A DNA stretch of 64,000 nt, taken from assembly GCF_020711255.1 (NCBI RefSeq), contig NZ_JAJFAW010000006.1, positions 1-64,000 of the forward strand, written 5' to 3'. Below are positions 28,078-38,520 of this stretch, one piece after another. The translations under genes were made by a program, and so were the position numbers. Origin of the DNA: Hymenobacter plasmatis (lineage in GTDB: Bacteria > Bacteroidota > Bacteroidia > Cytophagales > Hymenobacteraceae). Within the stretch, counting starts at the first letter, position 1. Every line of letters starts with the position of its first letter. The notes under the pieces were generated by a model, which worked only from the letters and a program-made list of their open reading frames with translations, made no database searches and had not been told where the DNA came from.

Positions 28078-30603
28078 ATGCGTCTGGCATCCATTATTCC
28101 CTCCGATACATCTTCCTCCGCGACCTCCTTTATTCAGGCGTTCAGCGATTCCAATTCCCAACCCGAAGCCATTGCAATTATGGCGGCCGACCCCGACCAC
28201 CTGCTGCGCGCCGACGACGCCCCGCCCACGCTGCCGCTGCTGCCGGTGCGCAATACCGTCCTGTTTCCGGGCGTGGTGCTGCCCGTCACAGTCACCCGCA
28301 AAAAGAGCATCAAGCTCGTGCGCAAGGCCTACGCCAGCGATAAGCTCCTGGGCGTAGTAGCCCAACAAAGCCCCGACGCCGACGAGCCCACTACCGACGA
28401 ACTGCACCCCGTGGGCACGCTGGCCCGCATTCTCAAGCTGCTCGAGCAGCCCGACGGCCAGGTTACCATCATCCTGCAGGGGCAGGTGCGCTTCCGCATC
28501 GAGGAGCAGCTCACCTACACGCCGCTGCTCACCGCGCGCGTGAGCTACTTCTCCGAGGTAGCCCTGAACCCCGAAATCCCGGGCGAATTCGGCTTGCTGC
28601 AGGCCCTGCGCGAAGCCGCTACCAAGGTGCTGGAGCTCACGCCGGAAATCCCGATGGAAGCCCGGGCCATGCTCGACGGCATTCAGTCGCCGGCATTCCT
28701 CACGCACTTTTTGTCGTCGAACGTGCAGCTGGACTTGCCCGCCAAGCAGAAACTGCTGGAGCTAGCTGACCCCGAGCATCAAGCCCGCCAGCTCCTCGAA
28801 GCCCTGTTGAGCCAGGCCGAACTGCTTGAAATCAAGCAGGACATTCGTTCCAAAACGCACACCGGCATCGATGCCCAGCAGCGCGAGTACTTCCTGCGCC
28901 AGCAGCTCAAGACCCTGCAGGACGAGTTGGGCCAGGAAGGCCCCGACGAGGACATGCACCGCCTGCGCGCCCGCGCCGAAACCAAAAAGTGGCCCGAGTC
29001 GGTGGCGCTTCATTTCAAAAAGGAAATGGACAAGCTGGCCCGCACCAACCCCATGGCGCCGGATTATTCGGTGAGCATCAACTACGTTGAGTTTCTGCTC
29101 GACCTGCCTTGGGGCGAATACACCAAAGACAAGTTCAACCTTAAGCAAACAAAAAAAATCCTCGACGCCGACCACTTCGGCCTCGAGAAAGTGAAGGAGC
29201 GCATCCTGGAATACATCGCCGTGCTCAAGCTGAAGCAGGACCTGAAGGCGCCGATTCTGTGTCTGTACGGCCCTCCCGGCGTGGGCAAAACCTCCCTGGG
29301 CCGCAGCATTGCCGCGGCCATGGGCCGCAAGTATGTGCGCATGAGCCTGGGCGGCGTGCGCGACGAAGCCGAAATTCGCGGCCACCGCAAAACCTACGTG
29401 GGTGCCATGCCCGGCCGCATCATAGCCCAGATTAAGAAGGCCGGTGCTTCCAACCCCGTCATCATCCTCGATGAGATTGACAAGGTGAGCAGCGACTTCC
29501 GCGGCGACCCCAGCTCGGCCCTGCTCGAAGTGCTTGACCCCGAGCAAAACGCCACCTTCACCGACAACTACCTGGAGGTGGAATACGACCTGAGCAAGGT
29601 CCTCTTCATTGCCACGGCCAACTCGCTCGATACCATTCAGCCCGCCCTGCGCGACCGGATGGAAATCATCGACCTGACCGGCTACACCCAAGAGGAGAAG
29701 GTGCAGATTGCGCGCAAGCACCTATGGCCCAAGCAGCTCAAGGAGCACGGCCTGGGCGAAAACGAAGTGAAAATCACGGACGCCGCTCTGCACCGCGTGG
29801 CCGACGACTATACCCGGGAAAGCGGCGTGCGTGGCCTGGAGCGCAAGCTGGCGGCCGTTACGCGTAACCTTGCCCGCCGCAAGGCTGGCAAAGAACCCGT
29901 GCCCGCCGTGATGGAGCCAGCCGAAATCCGCAAAATCCTAGGGGCGGCTATCTTCGACCGCGACCAGTACCAGGACAACGACACTGCTGGCGTAGTCACG
30001 GGCCTGGCCTGGACGAGTGTTGGCGGCGACATTCTCTTCGTAGAAAGCCTGCTGAGCCGGGGTCGGGGCAAGCTTACACTCTCCGGGCAACTGGGCGACG
30101 TAATGAAGGAATCGGCCATTACGGCGCTTTCCTACCTGCGCAGCCGTGCCGATGAAATCGGCATCGACTACCGCCTGTTTGAGCAGTACGACCTGCACAT
30201 TCACTTCCCCGAGGGGGCAGTGCCCAAGGACGGCCCCAGCGCCGGCATTGCCATTTTTACCAGCATGGCCTCGGCCTACACGCAGCGCCGCGTGCGCCCC
30301 CGCCTAGCCATGACCGGCGAAATCACCCTGCGCGGCAAGGTGCTGCCCGTGGGCGGCATTAAGGAAAAGCTACTGGCTGCCCGTCGCGCCGGCATGAAGG
30401 ACATCATTCTTTGCCCCAAAAACCGCAAGGACATCGAGGAAATTCAGGAAGACTACCTCAAAGGCCTCACCATTCATTACGCCGACCGCGTTGATGACGT
30501 GCTGCGCGTGGCCCTGCTCGATGAGCTGGTGCCGCACCCGCAGAAGTTGCCCGTGCGCGACGAGCCGGTGCCCGCCACTGGCCCTAGCGTAGAGGTGCAA
30601 TAG
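28078..30603 (+). CDS. lon: ATP-dependent Lon protease
   Basis: Cytoplasmic AAA+ serine protease degrading misfolded and regulatory proteins. With the 28078 start it has 841 residues: Lon N-terminal domain from about 50 ([20 protein letters not shown]), P-loop GPPGVGKT near 398-405, Walker [11 protein letters not shown], and a C-terminal protease domain with the catalytic dyad Ser721 (KDGPSAG) and Lys764 (GGIKEK). The spacing of 43 between the two equals that of E. coli Lon. The start is uncertain: the ATG at 28180 ([10 protein letters not shown]) would remove 34 polar residues. A weak TACCTTG lies upstream near 27998. Confidence 0.97.
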   Translation: MRLASIIPSDTSSSATSFIQAFSDSNSQPEAIAIMAADPDHLLRADDAPPTLPLLPVRNTVLFPGVVLPVTVTRKKSIKLVRKAYASDKLLGVVAQQSPDADEPTTDELHPVGTLARILKLLEQPDGQVTIILQGQVRFRIEEQLTYTPLLTARVSYFSEVALNPEIPGEFGLLQALREAATKVLELTPEIPMEARAMLDGIQSPAFLTHFLSSNVQLDLPAKQKLLELADPEHQARQLLEALLSQAELLEIKQDIRSKTHTGIDAQQREYFLRQQLKTLQDELGQEGPDEDMHRLRARAETKKWPESVALHFKKEMDKLARTNPMAPDYSVSINYVEFLLDLPWGEYTKDKFNLKQTKKILDADHFGLEKVKERILEYIAVLKLKQDLKAPILCLYGPPGVGKTSLGRSIAAAMGRKYVRMSLGGVRDEAEIRGHRKTYVGAMPGRIIAQIKKAGASNPVIILDEIDKVSSDFRGDPSSALLEVLDPEQNATFTDNYLEVEYDLSKVLFIATANSLDTIQPALRDRMEIIDLTGYTQEEKVQIARKHLWPKQLKEHGLGENEVKITDAALHRVADDYTRESGVRGLERKLAAVTRNLARRKAGKEPVPAVMEPAEIRKILGAAIFDRDQYQDNDTAGVVTGLAWTSVGGDILFVESLLSRGRGKLTLSGQLGDVMKESAITALSYLRSRADEIGIDYRLFEQYDLHIHFPEGAVPKDGPSAGIAIFTSMASAYTQRRVRPRLAMTGEITLRGKVLPVGGIKEKLLAARRAGMKDIILCPKNRKDIEEIQEDYLKGLTIHYADRVDDVLRVALLDELVPHPQKLPVRDEPVPATGPSVEVQ

Positions 30604-30621
30604 TTGCTTAGGTAACGCGAA

Positions 30622-30803
30622 CGTCATGCCTCGCGCCGCGAAGCTGAGCCCAAGCATCTCGTCCGCGCCACTTGTCATGCAGAGCGCAGCGAAGCATCTT
30701 CTCACGGCTCAACGATTCGTGCTGACCTGAGAAGAATGCTTCGCTGCGCTCTGCATGACAGATGGTGCGAGCAAGACGCTTCGACTCCGCTCAGCTTAGC
30801 GTT
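30622..30803. repeat. Family A nested repeat, copy 5
   Basis: The inner arms (TGTCATGCAGAGCGCAGCGA at about 30674 and its complement ending near 30761) are near-perfect, with a CTTCTCA/TGAGAAG extension. The outer arms (CGTCATGCCTCGCGCCGCGA on the left; a diverged GCTTCGACTCCGCTCAGC on the right) have decayed. It occupies most of the lon-porQ spacer. Confidence 0.86.
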
Positions 30804-30893
30804 CTTTTTTACTTCCGGCAACTGAAAATTCAGCTCGCGGGTACGTTCGCACTCCTGATTACGTTTGGGCCAAAGCAGGCTCCGGTTCCCTGT

Positions 30894-30901
30894 TATCTTA
30901 G
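30894..30901 (+). promoter_or_regulatory. -7 box almost abutting the porQ start codon
   Basis: TATCTTAG matches TAnnTTTG at seven of eight positions and ends four bases before the ATG at 30906. TTTG at 30864-30867 is 26 bases upstream, longer than the usual spacer. A leaderless or near-leaderless porQ message is possible. Confidence 0.4.
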
Positions 30902-30905
30902 ACCA

Positions 30906-31967
30906 ATGAAGCACTTTTCCGCCCTTGGGGCCGCTGGTTTTTGCCTATTGCTGGGGATGACGGGGCTGGTACCAGTCCAGGCGCAGCAGATTGGGGGCCG
31001 CACCGTGTTTCCCTTTCTGGATTTGCCGGCAGGAGCACAGCAAGCGGCCTTGGGTGGCACCAACGTATCGGCTCGCAGCGACGACCCGACCATGCTCTTT
31101 GCCAATCCTGCCTTGCTAAACCCGGAAATGGACGGACGCCTGGCCCTGAGCTATGTCGCCTATGTGGCCGACATCAAGCAAAGCACCGCCGTTTATGTAT
31201 TCAATACCCAGAAGGCGGGCCGCTTCGGTATCGGGGTTAATTACCTCAATTACGGGCAGCTTGAAAGCTACGATGCGGCGGGCAACAGCTTGGGCACATT
31301 TGGGGTGAACGAGTACACCGTGGGTGTGTCGGACTCCTACACCAAGGGCAAGTTCACGTTCGGCGCTACTACCAAGCTTGCTGTATCCAGCATCGCGGGC
31401 AGCCGCTCGTTGGCCGGGGTGGCCGATGCTGGGGTCGTCTTCAAGCACCCCACGCAGGACTTTACGGTGGGCTTGGTGGCCAAGAACGTGGGCTACCAAT
31501 TCTCGCCCTACCCCGGCACCGACCGCGGCCCGCTGCCGCTAGATGTTGAATTGGGTGCCACCATCAAGCCAGAGCACATGCCGTTGCGTCTGTCGCTCAC
31601 GGCGCACCACCTGCAGCAGTGGGACATTCAGTACCTCGACCCCAACCAGCGCGGCCAACCCGACGCCAACAACGTAGTGAAGAAGCCCACCAAAAGCTTT
31701 GGCGACAACCTGGCCCGCCACTTCACCGCCAGCGCGGCGCTGGTGCTGGGCCAGAACTTTAACCTGCGCGTGGGCTACAACCATTTGCAGCGCCGCGAGT
31801 TGCGCTTGGATAACACCAGCGGCAGCGCCGGCCTCAGCTTTGGATTTATGCTTAAAATCAGCACTTTTCAGCTTGACTACACGCACGCCACGCTGCAGGC
31901 AGCGGGCTCTAGCGAATACTTCACGCTGGCGCGCAACCTCGATTCTTTGTTTAAGAAAAAGGAGTAA
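30906..31967 (+). CDS. porQ: Type IX secretion system protein PorQ
   Basis: Outer-membrane beta-barrel protein of 353 residues that, with PorZ, PorU and PorV, forms the attachment complex processing secreted cargo. Signal peptide MKHFSALGAAGFCLLLGMTG to about 26 (VQAQ). The mature start GGRTVFPFLDLPAGAQQAAL and SDDPTMLFANPALLN follow the PorQ/PorV/FadL-like pattern; later strands include GRFGIGVNYLNYGQ, NLRVGYNHLQRRELRL, and AGLSFGFMLKISTFQLDY. It stands between lon and hslU. The ATG is chosen for the signal peptide; the longer upstream frame crosses the repeat. Confidence 0.93.
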   Translation: MKHFSALGAAGFCLLLGMTGLVPVQAQQIGGRTVFPFLDLPAGAQQAALGGTNVSARSDDPTMLFANPALLNPEMDGRLALSYVAYVADIKQSTAVYVFNTQKAGRFGIGVNYLNYGQLESYDAAGNSLGTFGVNEYTVGVSDSYTKGKFTFGATTKLAVSSIAGSRSLAGVADAGVVFKHPTQDFTVGLVAKNVGYQFSPYPGTDRGPLPLDVELGATIKPEHMPLRLSLTAHHLQQWDIQYLDPNQRGQPDANNVVKKPTKSFGDNLARHFTASAALVLGQNFNLRVGYNHLQRRELRLDNTSGSAGLSFGFMLKISTFQLDYTHATLQAAGSSEYFTLARNLDSLFKKKE

Positions 31968-31994
31968 CTCAAACAGCTTATGCAACTGTGCAGT

Positions 31995-32047
31995 CCGTTA
32001 TAACTGAGCGCCTAGACCTGCGGTTCGCGGCGCTCTGCATGACGTTG
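31995..32047. repeat. Family A decayed repeat, copy 6
   Basis: CGTTATAACTGAGCGCC followed by CGCTCTGCATGACGTTG. It has the right-hand arm of the family but no matching left arm. It resembles the outer part of copy 1 (14-107). Confidence 0.65.
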
Positions 32048-32087
32048 CTCTAAGACGTTTCTGCCGCTTATATCCACTGACCCTTCT

Positions 32088-33500
32088 ATGCTCAATCAAG
32101 ATTTCCTAACTCCGGCTCAGATTGTGGCCGAGCTCGACAAGTACATTATCGGCCAGCATGATGCCAAACGCCACGTGGCCATTGCCCTGCGCAACCGCTG
32201 GCGCCGCCTCCATGCTCCGGCCGACATGCAGGCCGAAATCGTGCCCAACAACATCCTGATGATTGGGGCCACGGGCGTGGGCAAGACCGAAATTGCCCGC
32301 CGCCTGGCCCACCTCGCCGATGCACCATTTGTAAAAGTGGAGGCCAGTAAATTCACCGAAGTGGGCTACGTAGGCCGCGACGTAGAAAGCATGGTGCGCG
32401 ACCTCGCCGAGCAAAGCGTGAACCGCGTAAAGGCCCGCCGCCAGGAGGCCGTGAAAGCCCAGGCCGCCGAAGCCGTGGAAGAACTGATTCTGGATGCCCT
32501 GATTCCGGCGGTGCCTCGCCCCGCCGGGGCCCGGTCCAGCGTAGGCTTCCCCAGCACCGGGGCAGGGGAGGACGCCATGCCGCAGTCCGATGCCGAACTC
32601 AACGAGCGCACCCGCGAGCGGTTCCGCCAGAAAATCAAGAACGGGGAACTGGAAGACCGCAAGATTGAGATTCAAGTGGCCCAATCCGGCCCCAGCGTGG
32701 GCATCATGGGCGCCCCTCCCGGCATCGACGAGGGCACGCTCTCGGGCCTGCAGGACATGTTGGGCAACATGCTGCCCAAGAAAACCCGCAAGCGCAAAGT
32801 GACAGTAGCCGAAGCCCGCAAGCTCCTCCTCGACGAAGAAGCCGCCAAACTCATCGACATGGACGAGGTGAAGGAAGAAGCCATCCGGCAGTGTGAAAAC
32901 GCCGGCATCATCTTCATTGATGAGATTGATAAAGTAGCCAGCAGCGGTGGCAAAAGTGGCGGCGGTGGCCCCGACGTAAGCCGCCAGGGGGTGCAGCGTG
33001 ACCTGCTGCCCATCGTGGAAGGCTCGGCGGTGAGCACCAAATACGGCATCGTCAATACCGACCACATCCTGTTTATTGCGGCCGGTGCTTTCCACGTCAG
33101 TAAGCCTTCGGACCTCATTCCTGAGTTACAGGGCCGTTTCCCCATTCGTGTGGAGCTGCAAAGCCTGACCAAGAATGATTTTTTTCGCATTCTCAAGGAC
33201 CCCAAGAATGCCCTCACCAAGCAATACGAGGCCCTGCTCAAAGCCGAGGAAGTTGAGCTGACTTTCGATGACGCTGCACTTGAGCGCGTGGCCGAAATTG
33301 CCTCTGAAGTCAATGCCGAAGTGGAGAACATCGGCGCCCGTCGCCTCCACACAGTTATGAGCCGGCTGCTCAACGACATTCTCTACGACGTGCCCGATAA
33401 GATTGGGCCCAACGCGCGCATTCTCATCACGGCCGCCTTGGTAGACGAGCGGCTCAACGATATGGTGAAGAACCGCGACTTGAGCCAATACATTTTGTAG
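32088..33500 (+). CDS. hslU: HslU (ClpY) ATPase of the HslUV protease
   Basis: AAA+ unfoldase that forms a hexameric ring and feeds proteins to HslV. Length 470. N-terminal LTPAQIVAELDKYIIGQHDA, P-loop GATGVGKT (60-67), the GYVGRDVESM pore loop (about 89-98), the inserted I-domain about 115-245, Walker B IIFIDEIDK (274-282), and the C-terminal sensor domain ending DLSQYIL, the tail that activates HslV. The peptidase gene hslV, often adjacent, is not in the window. A strong bidirectional terminator follows. Confidence 0.97.
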   Translation: MLNQDFLTPAQIVAELDKYIIGQHDAKRHVAIALRNRWRRLHAPADMQAEIVPNNILMIGATGVGKTEIARRLAHLADAPFVKVEASKFTEVGYVGRDVESMVRDLAEQSVNRVKARRQEAVKAQAAEAVEELILDALIPAVPRPAGARSSVGFPSTGAGEDAMPQSDAELNERTRERFRQKIKNGELEDRKIEIQVAQSGPSVGIMGAPPGIDEGTLSGLQDMLGNMLPKKTRKRKVTVAEARKLLLDEEAAKLIDMDEVKEEAIRQCENAGIIFIDEIDKVASSGGKSGGGGPDVSRQGVQRDLLPIVEGSAVSTKYGIVNTDHILFIAAGAFHVSKPSDLIPELQGRFPIRVELQSLTKNDFFRILKDPKNALTKQYEALLKAEEVELTFDDAALERVAEIASEVNAEVENIGARRLHTVMSRLLNDILYDVPDKIGPNARILITAALVDERLNDMVKNRDLSQYIL

Positions 33501-33514
33501 CCTTCACCACTCAT

Positions 33515-33549
33515 AAAAAAAGCCCCGACCATTTGGCCGGGGCTTTTTT
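33515..33549. terminator. Bidirectional terminator between hslU and susD
   Basis: AGCCCCGACC at 33521-33530 pairs with GGCCGGGGCT at 33535-33544 (one A-C mismatch) around a four-base ATTT loop. A-run 33515-33520 and T-run 33545-33549 flank it, so both strands give a stem plus U-tract. It serves hslU and the converging susD gene. Confidence 0.92.
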
Positions 33550-33570
33550 GTGCCTTGCTTGAAGGGCCGC

Positions 33571-34989
33571 TTAGTAAAGCGGGTTCTGAGCAATTAAGCC
33601 ATTCGTAACCTGTACTTCACGCAACGGAATCGGGAATAGGTTCCGGTAAGACTGCGTGTAGGTAGGCAGTGCCGTTTGCACCCGGTTGGTGCGGCGCAGG
33701 TCGAACCAGTAATGACCTTCATACGCAAGCTCCAGGCGGCGCTGCAACAGAATGTCCGTGATGAGGGCACTTGCGGCGTTCGCCGTAGTGGGCGTGATGG
33801 TAGTTGCCGCCAAGCCCGCACGGGTGCGAATGATGTTGAGCTGGGTGATGGCAGTGGCAAGGTCACCGGTTTGGGCGGCTGCCTCGGCAATGGTAAGCAC
33901 AACCTCCGCGTAGCGAACCATGTTAAAACGGTCGTCACGGGAAGAGGTGCGGTAGTACTTCTGGGTGGTTCCAGCCGACAACGTGTACGGCGTTCCGGCA
34001 ACGGTCACACTCGTAGCAGCAGCCACCACGTTTATCGGCAAGCGGCGGTCACCGGTGGGGTGCGCTGCTGCCAGCGTCGAGCCGGGGTCAAACTCGTTGC
34101 GCCCTCCGGGCGACGGGTACCAGTAGAAAGCATATTGGCTTTGGTCGGTGTTCGAGAAGAACAACTGCCAAATAGCGTCCGGCGCTGTAGTGCCCGTGGC
34201 CGCGGCCGTAGCAAAGCCAGCGACGGCGGGTACCTGCTGCGCAAACTTGAGAGCATCGGCGTAATTGCGCTCCCACAACTCGAAGCGGGCACGCAGGGCC
34301 AAAGCCGAGTTCTTCGTGACGCGGTTGCCGCCCGCTCCGCTGGGCAGATTGGCGATGGCAAAGTCGAGGTCGGCACGAATGGCAGTAGCTACCTGGGCCT
34401 CCGAGGCGCGCGGAACGGCTTCGGTTTCGGGACCGATAGAGGTGGTGGGGCTCAGGCGCAAGGGCACACCCAAGCCGTCGGTATACCCAAAGCCTTCAGG
34501 TTTTCCTCCCCAATAGCCGAGCAGGTTCATGTAATGCAAGGCCCGCAAGGCCCGTGCTTCGCCTTGCGTGGTCAGTTTGGGGAAGGCCGGGTCCGTAATC
34601 TTCTCGCTTTGCTGCAATAAGTAGTTGACGCGGCTGATGGCGAGGTAGATGGCGTTCCAGGTAGTACCCACCGAAACGTTGTCGGGGTTTACCTGGTTTG
34701 CGTTGATTACACCGTACGTCGAAGCGAAAGTGCCTACGTGGCGAATCTCCTGAGATACCAAGTCGGCGAGGACGGGAAAATCTAGGCCGTAGTAGCTGGT
34801 CGACTGCATGGCATCGTAAGCACCGAGCAAGCCGGCCGCGGCATCTTCCTTGGTGGAGAAGCCTTTGTCCGAACTAATGCTGTTCGAAGGTTCAACATTT
34901 ATGGCCTTGTCGCACGACCCCACGGCAAGTCCCAGGCTGAGGAGCAAAGCCGAACGGGTGGCAAGCTGGCGAAATTGTATTAGTTGCAT
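33571..34989 (-). CDS. SusD/RagB family outer-membrane lipoprotein
   Basis: Surface lipoprotein of 472 residues that acts as the lid and ligand-binding partner of the SusC transporter encoded 18 bases upstream (35008-38241). Lipobox AVGSC near 22-26. The TPR-like SusD fold is seen in KEDAAAGLLGAYDAMQS, TTWNAIYLAISRVNYLLQ, GEARALRALHYMNLLGYWGG, and the C-terminal LAYEGHYWFDLRRTNR with FPIPLREVQ. This is the classic SusD/RagB type. No glycoside hydrolase or peptidase is nearby, so the substrate cannot be inferred. It is followed by the shared terminator at 33515. Confidence 0.95.
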   Translation of the reverse strand: MQLIQFRQLATRSALLLSLGLAVGSCDKAINVEPSNSISSDKGFSTKEDAAAGLLGAYDAMQSTSYYGLDFPVLADLVSQEIRHVGTFASTYGVINANQVNPDNVSVGTTWNAIYLAISRVNYLLQQSEKITDPAFPKLTTQGEARALRALHYMNLLGYWGGKPEGFGYTDGLGVPLRLSPTTSIGPETEAVPRASEAQVATAIRADLDFAIANLPSGAGGNRVTKNSALALRARFELWERNYADALKFAQQVPAVAGFATAAATGTTAPDAIWQLFFSNTDQSQYAFYWYPSPGGRNEFDPGSTLAAAHPTGDRRLPINVVAAATSVTVAGTPYTLSAGTTQKYYRTSSRDDRFNMVRYAEVVLTIAEAAAQTGDLATAITQLNIIRTRAGLAATTITPTTANAASALITDILLQRRLELAYEGHYWFDLRRTNRVQTALPTYTQSYRNLFPIPLREVQVTNGLIAQNPLY

Positions 34990-35007
34990 GGTTTAGAGTA
35001 TAGGAAA

Positions 35008-38000
35008 TTAGAAGCCGAGCGTCACGCCGCCTGTGATGGTGCGGGCCTGGGGGAAGGTGAAGAAGTCCGTATTCAAAGCCGTGTTCGACGTATTCGACGT
35101 GTTCACTTCGGGGTCGAGGCCGGTGTACTTCGTGAAGGTCACCAAGTTTTGAGCCGAAGCATAAACACGAACCGAACGGACGTGAGCCGCCTTGGCCAGT
35201 GTCGACGGCAAGGTGTAGCCCAGCGATACGCTCTTGAAGCGGGCAAACGAGCCATCTTCCAGGAAGCGGTCGGAGTTGCGGTTGTTCTGGTTCGGGTCGC
35301 CGTACACTGCACGCGGAATGTCGGTGCTGGTGTTGGTGGGCGTCCAGCGGTTCAGCACTTCTACGTCCTGGCTGTAAGTCGTGCTCATGCCCTGGGTGTA
35401 CTGTTTGCTGGCGTTGAACACCTTGGCGCCTACGTTGTACTGCAGGAAAGCCGAGAAGTCGAAGTTCATGAAGCGGACCGTGTTGGTGATGCCGCCGTAG
35501 AACTTGGGCTGGGCCGTGCCAATGATTTCCTGGTCGTCGGCCGTGATGCGACCGTCGGGCTTGCCATTCGGGCCGCTGATGTCCTTGAACATGATGTCGC
35601 CGGGCTTGGTAACCGTCGACCCACCCTGATAAAATACAGAGTTGTTGTTGGCCTGGAGGCGAGCGGCAGCATCCAGTTTATTGATTTCCTCCTGGTTCTG
35701 GAAGATATGGTCTACGCGGTAGCCGTAGAAGGCACCGAGCGGCTGGCCGACAATGAGGCGGCTGGAGAAGCCCTGTGCGGAACCGGTGAGGGCCTGGTCC
35801 GACAGCTTTGTAACCTCGTTGCGGTTGAAGCTGATGTTAAAGTTGGTCTCCCAGTTAAAACCAGTGCCTTCGTTGCGGAAGTTGATGGTCGTCAGGGCAA
35901 ATTCCACGCCTTTGTTCTGGATGCTGCCAATGTTGGCGCTGTAGCTCGGGAAACCCGTGTCGTTGGGCAGGCGCTGGGCCAGGAGCAGGTCCGTGGTCTT
36001 GCGCTGGTACACATCAGCCGAGATGTAGAAACGGTTCTGCAGGAAACCCAGGTCGATACCTACGTTGGTTTGCTGTGTGCGCTCCCATTTCAAGTTGGGG
36101 TTGGCCAACTGGGTAAGGGCCAAACCGCCTTGGTCAAGGTAGTTGGCGCCGGGACCAATCAGGCCGCGCGAGCCGAAGTTGCCCGAAGGCTGGTTGCCGG
36201 TTTCGCCGAAGCTACCGCGCAATTTCAATTCGCTTACGGCCGTCTGGTCTTTCAGGAAAGCCTCGTCCAGTACGCGCCAGCCGGCCGAAACAGCCGGGAA
36301 GTAACCCACTTGGTTGTCAGCCCCAAAACGGGAACCTTGGTCGCGGCGTACCGAAGCGCCCAACAAGTAACGACCTTTGAACGAGTAGTCAAGCTTGGCC
36401 AGCGTGCCGAAAAGTGCGTTGCCAGTTGAGCTGGACGTAGCGGCTACTTTGGTGGCACCAGCCGACAGTTCGCGGATGGTGTTGCTGGGGAAGCCCGTCA
36501 CCTGCGAGTAAGCGTCGCTGTATGAATCGCGCTGGTATTCAAATACCAACAGGGCACTCAGGGTGTGGTCTTCGGCAAAGGTCTTCGAATAGTTGAAGGC
36601 GCTGATGTGGTTGAAGTTCAGGTCTTGCAGGGTAGCCAACGTGGCTTCGCCGCGCACGGAAGCACCGGCGTTGGTAAGCGTGGAGTAGAAACGGTCATCG
36701 CGGCCGTAAGTGTAGTCGAGGCCGAACGTAGCCCGATACTTCAGGTTTTTAATGAGCTCAAACTCGGTGTATTGCGAGCCAATCAAGCGGTTGTTGGTGC
36801 TTTTGATGATGGGCTCAGTGGCGGCAGCTATGGGGTTCTCGAGCGAGCCGTTCTTATAGTAAGTACCGTCGGCGTTGTAGATAGGCAGGTCGGTCGCGTA
36901 CAGACGGGCCGTGGTGAGCACACCGTAAATGCTGTTGTCGTTGTTGATGCGGTTGTTGTTGCTTTGGGTAATACCGATGGAAGTACCCATACGCACCTTG
37001 TCCGAAAGCTTGTTGTCCACGCTCAGGCGAGCGCTGCCACGCTTGAAGCCGGAACCAACGATGGTGCCCTGCTGGTCAAAATAGTTTACCGCCAACCGGA
37101 AACGGCTTGCGTCGTTGCCACCCGAGAATGTTACGCCGTAGTTGCTGATGGGCGCAGTGCGCAACACCTTGCTCACGAAGTCGGAGTTGGTAGCCGTGCT
37201 GGGGTTCTGAAATTGGCTCAGGGGCCGGATGGGGTTGCCAGCGGGAGTAACGTAGTTGCGAATGCCGTTGGCATCGGCAGGGCCTACGTCGCCCGGGCCG
37301 TAGATGTAGGCAGCCAGGTCGGCGTTGGTCCGGAATGTATAGCCGAAAGCGGGGAAGTTGCCGTTAGCGTTGGCGGGGTAGCGGTTGGCAGCGGCGTCCA
37401 GGAAAAGCTGCGTTTGCTGCTCGCCGGTGATTACCTGCGGCTTCTTCCATACGGTTTGAGCGCCGGAATAATAGTCCAGGTCGACCCGGGCTTTGCCCGA
37501 CTTGCCCCGTTTGGTGGTAATCAGCACAACGCCGTTTGAAGCACGCGAGCCGTAGATAGCAGCCGAAGCGGCATCTTTCAGGACTTCAATGGATTCAATG
37601 TCGTTGGGGTTGATGTCGTTCAAGCCGTTGGTCAGCTGGCCACCAGAGGCAAGCTGCGACGTGTTGCCGGGGGAAACGGGAAGGCCATCAACCACATACA
37701 GCGGCTCGTTGCTGGCGCCAATGGAGGCAGCGCCCCGCACGCGCACGCTAATGCCACCCCCGGGAGTGCCCGAGTTCTGGATAACCTGCACACCTGCGGC
37801 GCGGCCCTGCAAAGCCTGGTCAACACCGATGATGGGCTGGTCCTTGTAGTCGGAAGATTTTACCGATGCAATGGAGCCGATGATGTCGCGGCGCTCCTGC
37901 TGGGCACCGTAGCCGGTCACAATTACTTCGGTCAGTTGCTTGGTATCGGTAGAAAGGGCCACCGAGAAGGAAGACTCGCTGCCAATGGCCCGCTCCTGCG

Positions 38001-38241
38001 TGGTCATGCCAATGGAGCTGAACACGAGCGTTCCGCCCGTCTCGGGCACGGTCAGGGTAAAAGCACCATCGGCGCTAGTCGATACACCATTGCTGGTGCC
38101 TTTCAGTAGTACGGTAACGCCCGGCAGGCCACTGCCCGTGGCTTGGTCAGTTACCCTGCCGGAAACGGAGCGGGTTTGCGCCAGCGCCCCGTGCAGAAGA
38201 GTAAACATGAGTGCCAGACTCATGAGTAAGATTTTTTTCAT
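35008..38241 (-). CDS. SusC/RagA family TonB-linked outer-membrane transporter
   Basis: TonB-dependent importer of 1077 residues. Signal peptide MKKILLMSLALMFTLLHGAL with ALAQ end near 22; carboxypeptidase-regulatory-like domain (SVSGRVTDQATGSGLPGVTV, about 25-105); plug domain (about 110-230) with the SusC signature SNGVVLITTKRGK; then a 22-strand barrel ending ARTITGGVTLGF with the terminal Phe. It pairs with the downstream SusD. ATG at 38241 chosen over a TTG two codons earlier. Codon use favours GCC/GGC like the genome, though with more synonymous T than housekeeping genes. The promoter is at about 38289-38322. Confidence 0.96.
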   Translation of the reverse strand: MKKILLMSLALMFTLLHGALAQTRSVSGRVTDQATGSGLPGVTVLLKGTSNGVSTSADGAFTLTVPETGGTLVFSSIGMTTQERAIGSESSFSVALSTDTKQLTEVIVTGYGAQQERRDIIGSIASVKSSDYKDQPIIGVDQALQGRAAGVQVIQNSGTPGGGISVRVRGAASIGASNEPLYVVDGLPVSPGNTSQLASGGQLTNGLNDINPNDIESIEVLKDAASAAIYGSRASNGVVLITTKRGKSGKARVDLDYYSGAQTVWKKPQVITGEQQTQLFLDAAANRYPANANGNFPAFGYTFRTNADLAAYIYGPGDVGPADANGIRNYVTPAGNPIRPLSQFQNPSTATNSDFVSKVLRTAPISNYGVTFSGGNDASRFRLAVNYFDQQGTIVGSGFKRGSARLSVDNKLSDKVRMGTSIGITQSNNNRINNDNSIYGVLTTARLYATDLPIYNADGTYYKNGSLENPIAAATEPIIKSTNNRLIGSQYTEFELIKNLKYRATFGLDYTYGRDDRFYSTLTNAGASVRGEATLATLQDLNFNHISAFNYSKTFAEDHTLSALLVFEYQRDSYSDAYSQVTGFPSNTIRELSAGATKVAATSSSTGNALFGTLAKLDYSFKGRYLLGASVRRDQGSRFGADNQVGYFPAVSAGWRVLDEAFLKDQTAVSELKLRGSFGETGNQPSGNFGSRGLIGPGANYLDQGGLALTQLANPNLKWERTQQTNVGIDLGFLQNRFYISADVYQRKTTDLLLAQRLPNDTGFPSYSANIGSIQNKGVEFALTTINFRNEGTGFNWETNFNISFNRNEVTKLSDQALTGSAQGFSSRLIVGQPLGAFYGYRVDHIFQNQEEINKLDAAARLQANNNSVFYQGGSTVTKPGDIMFKDISGPNGKPDGRITADDQEIIGTAQPKFYGGITNTVRFMNFDFSAFLQYNVGAKVFNASKQYTQGMSTTYSQDVEVLNRWTPTNTSTDIPRAVYGDPNQNNRNSDRFLEDGSFARFKSVSLGYTLPSTLAKAAHVRSVRVYASAQNLVTFTKYTGLDPEVNTSNTSNTALNTDFFTFPQARTITGGVTLGF

Positions 38242-38288
38242 GAACAAAAAATGTAGGTAAAGTGAGAATTTGGGAAACTTTGTATTGT

Positions 38289-38322
38289 CAAAAATACGCT
38301 ATGAATGTCGAACTAAAGCAAA
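38289..38322 (-). promoter_or_regulatory. Promoter for the leftward SusC gene
   Basis: On the minus strand, TTTG (plus CAAA at 38319-38322), a 22-base spacer and TATTTTTG (plus CAAAAATA at 38289-38296), a perfect TAnnTTTG box. It lies 48 bases before the SusC ATG in an AT-rich stretch. Confidence 0.6.
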
Positions 38323-38520
38323 AAAAACATCAGTCCTTCATAAAAATTTCAGATTTCGTAACGAATTAATATACTTAATTGAGTTCTGGCAAAAAGGTTT
38401 TAACGGGTTGTTAGTTAAGGCTTTTTACTCTGTTTAGGCTAAGGGGCTGCGGATATCTTGTTATTTTTCAGGGGTGAAATAGTGGGGTATTAAGTAGTGA
38501 ATGAATGCAGTAAACCATTG

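Noticed and set aside
34984..36429. Frame of 481 codons antisense to the SusC gene
   Set aside because: Shadow of a clearly real TonB-dependent transporter; no homology signs.
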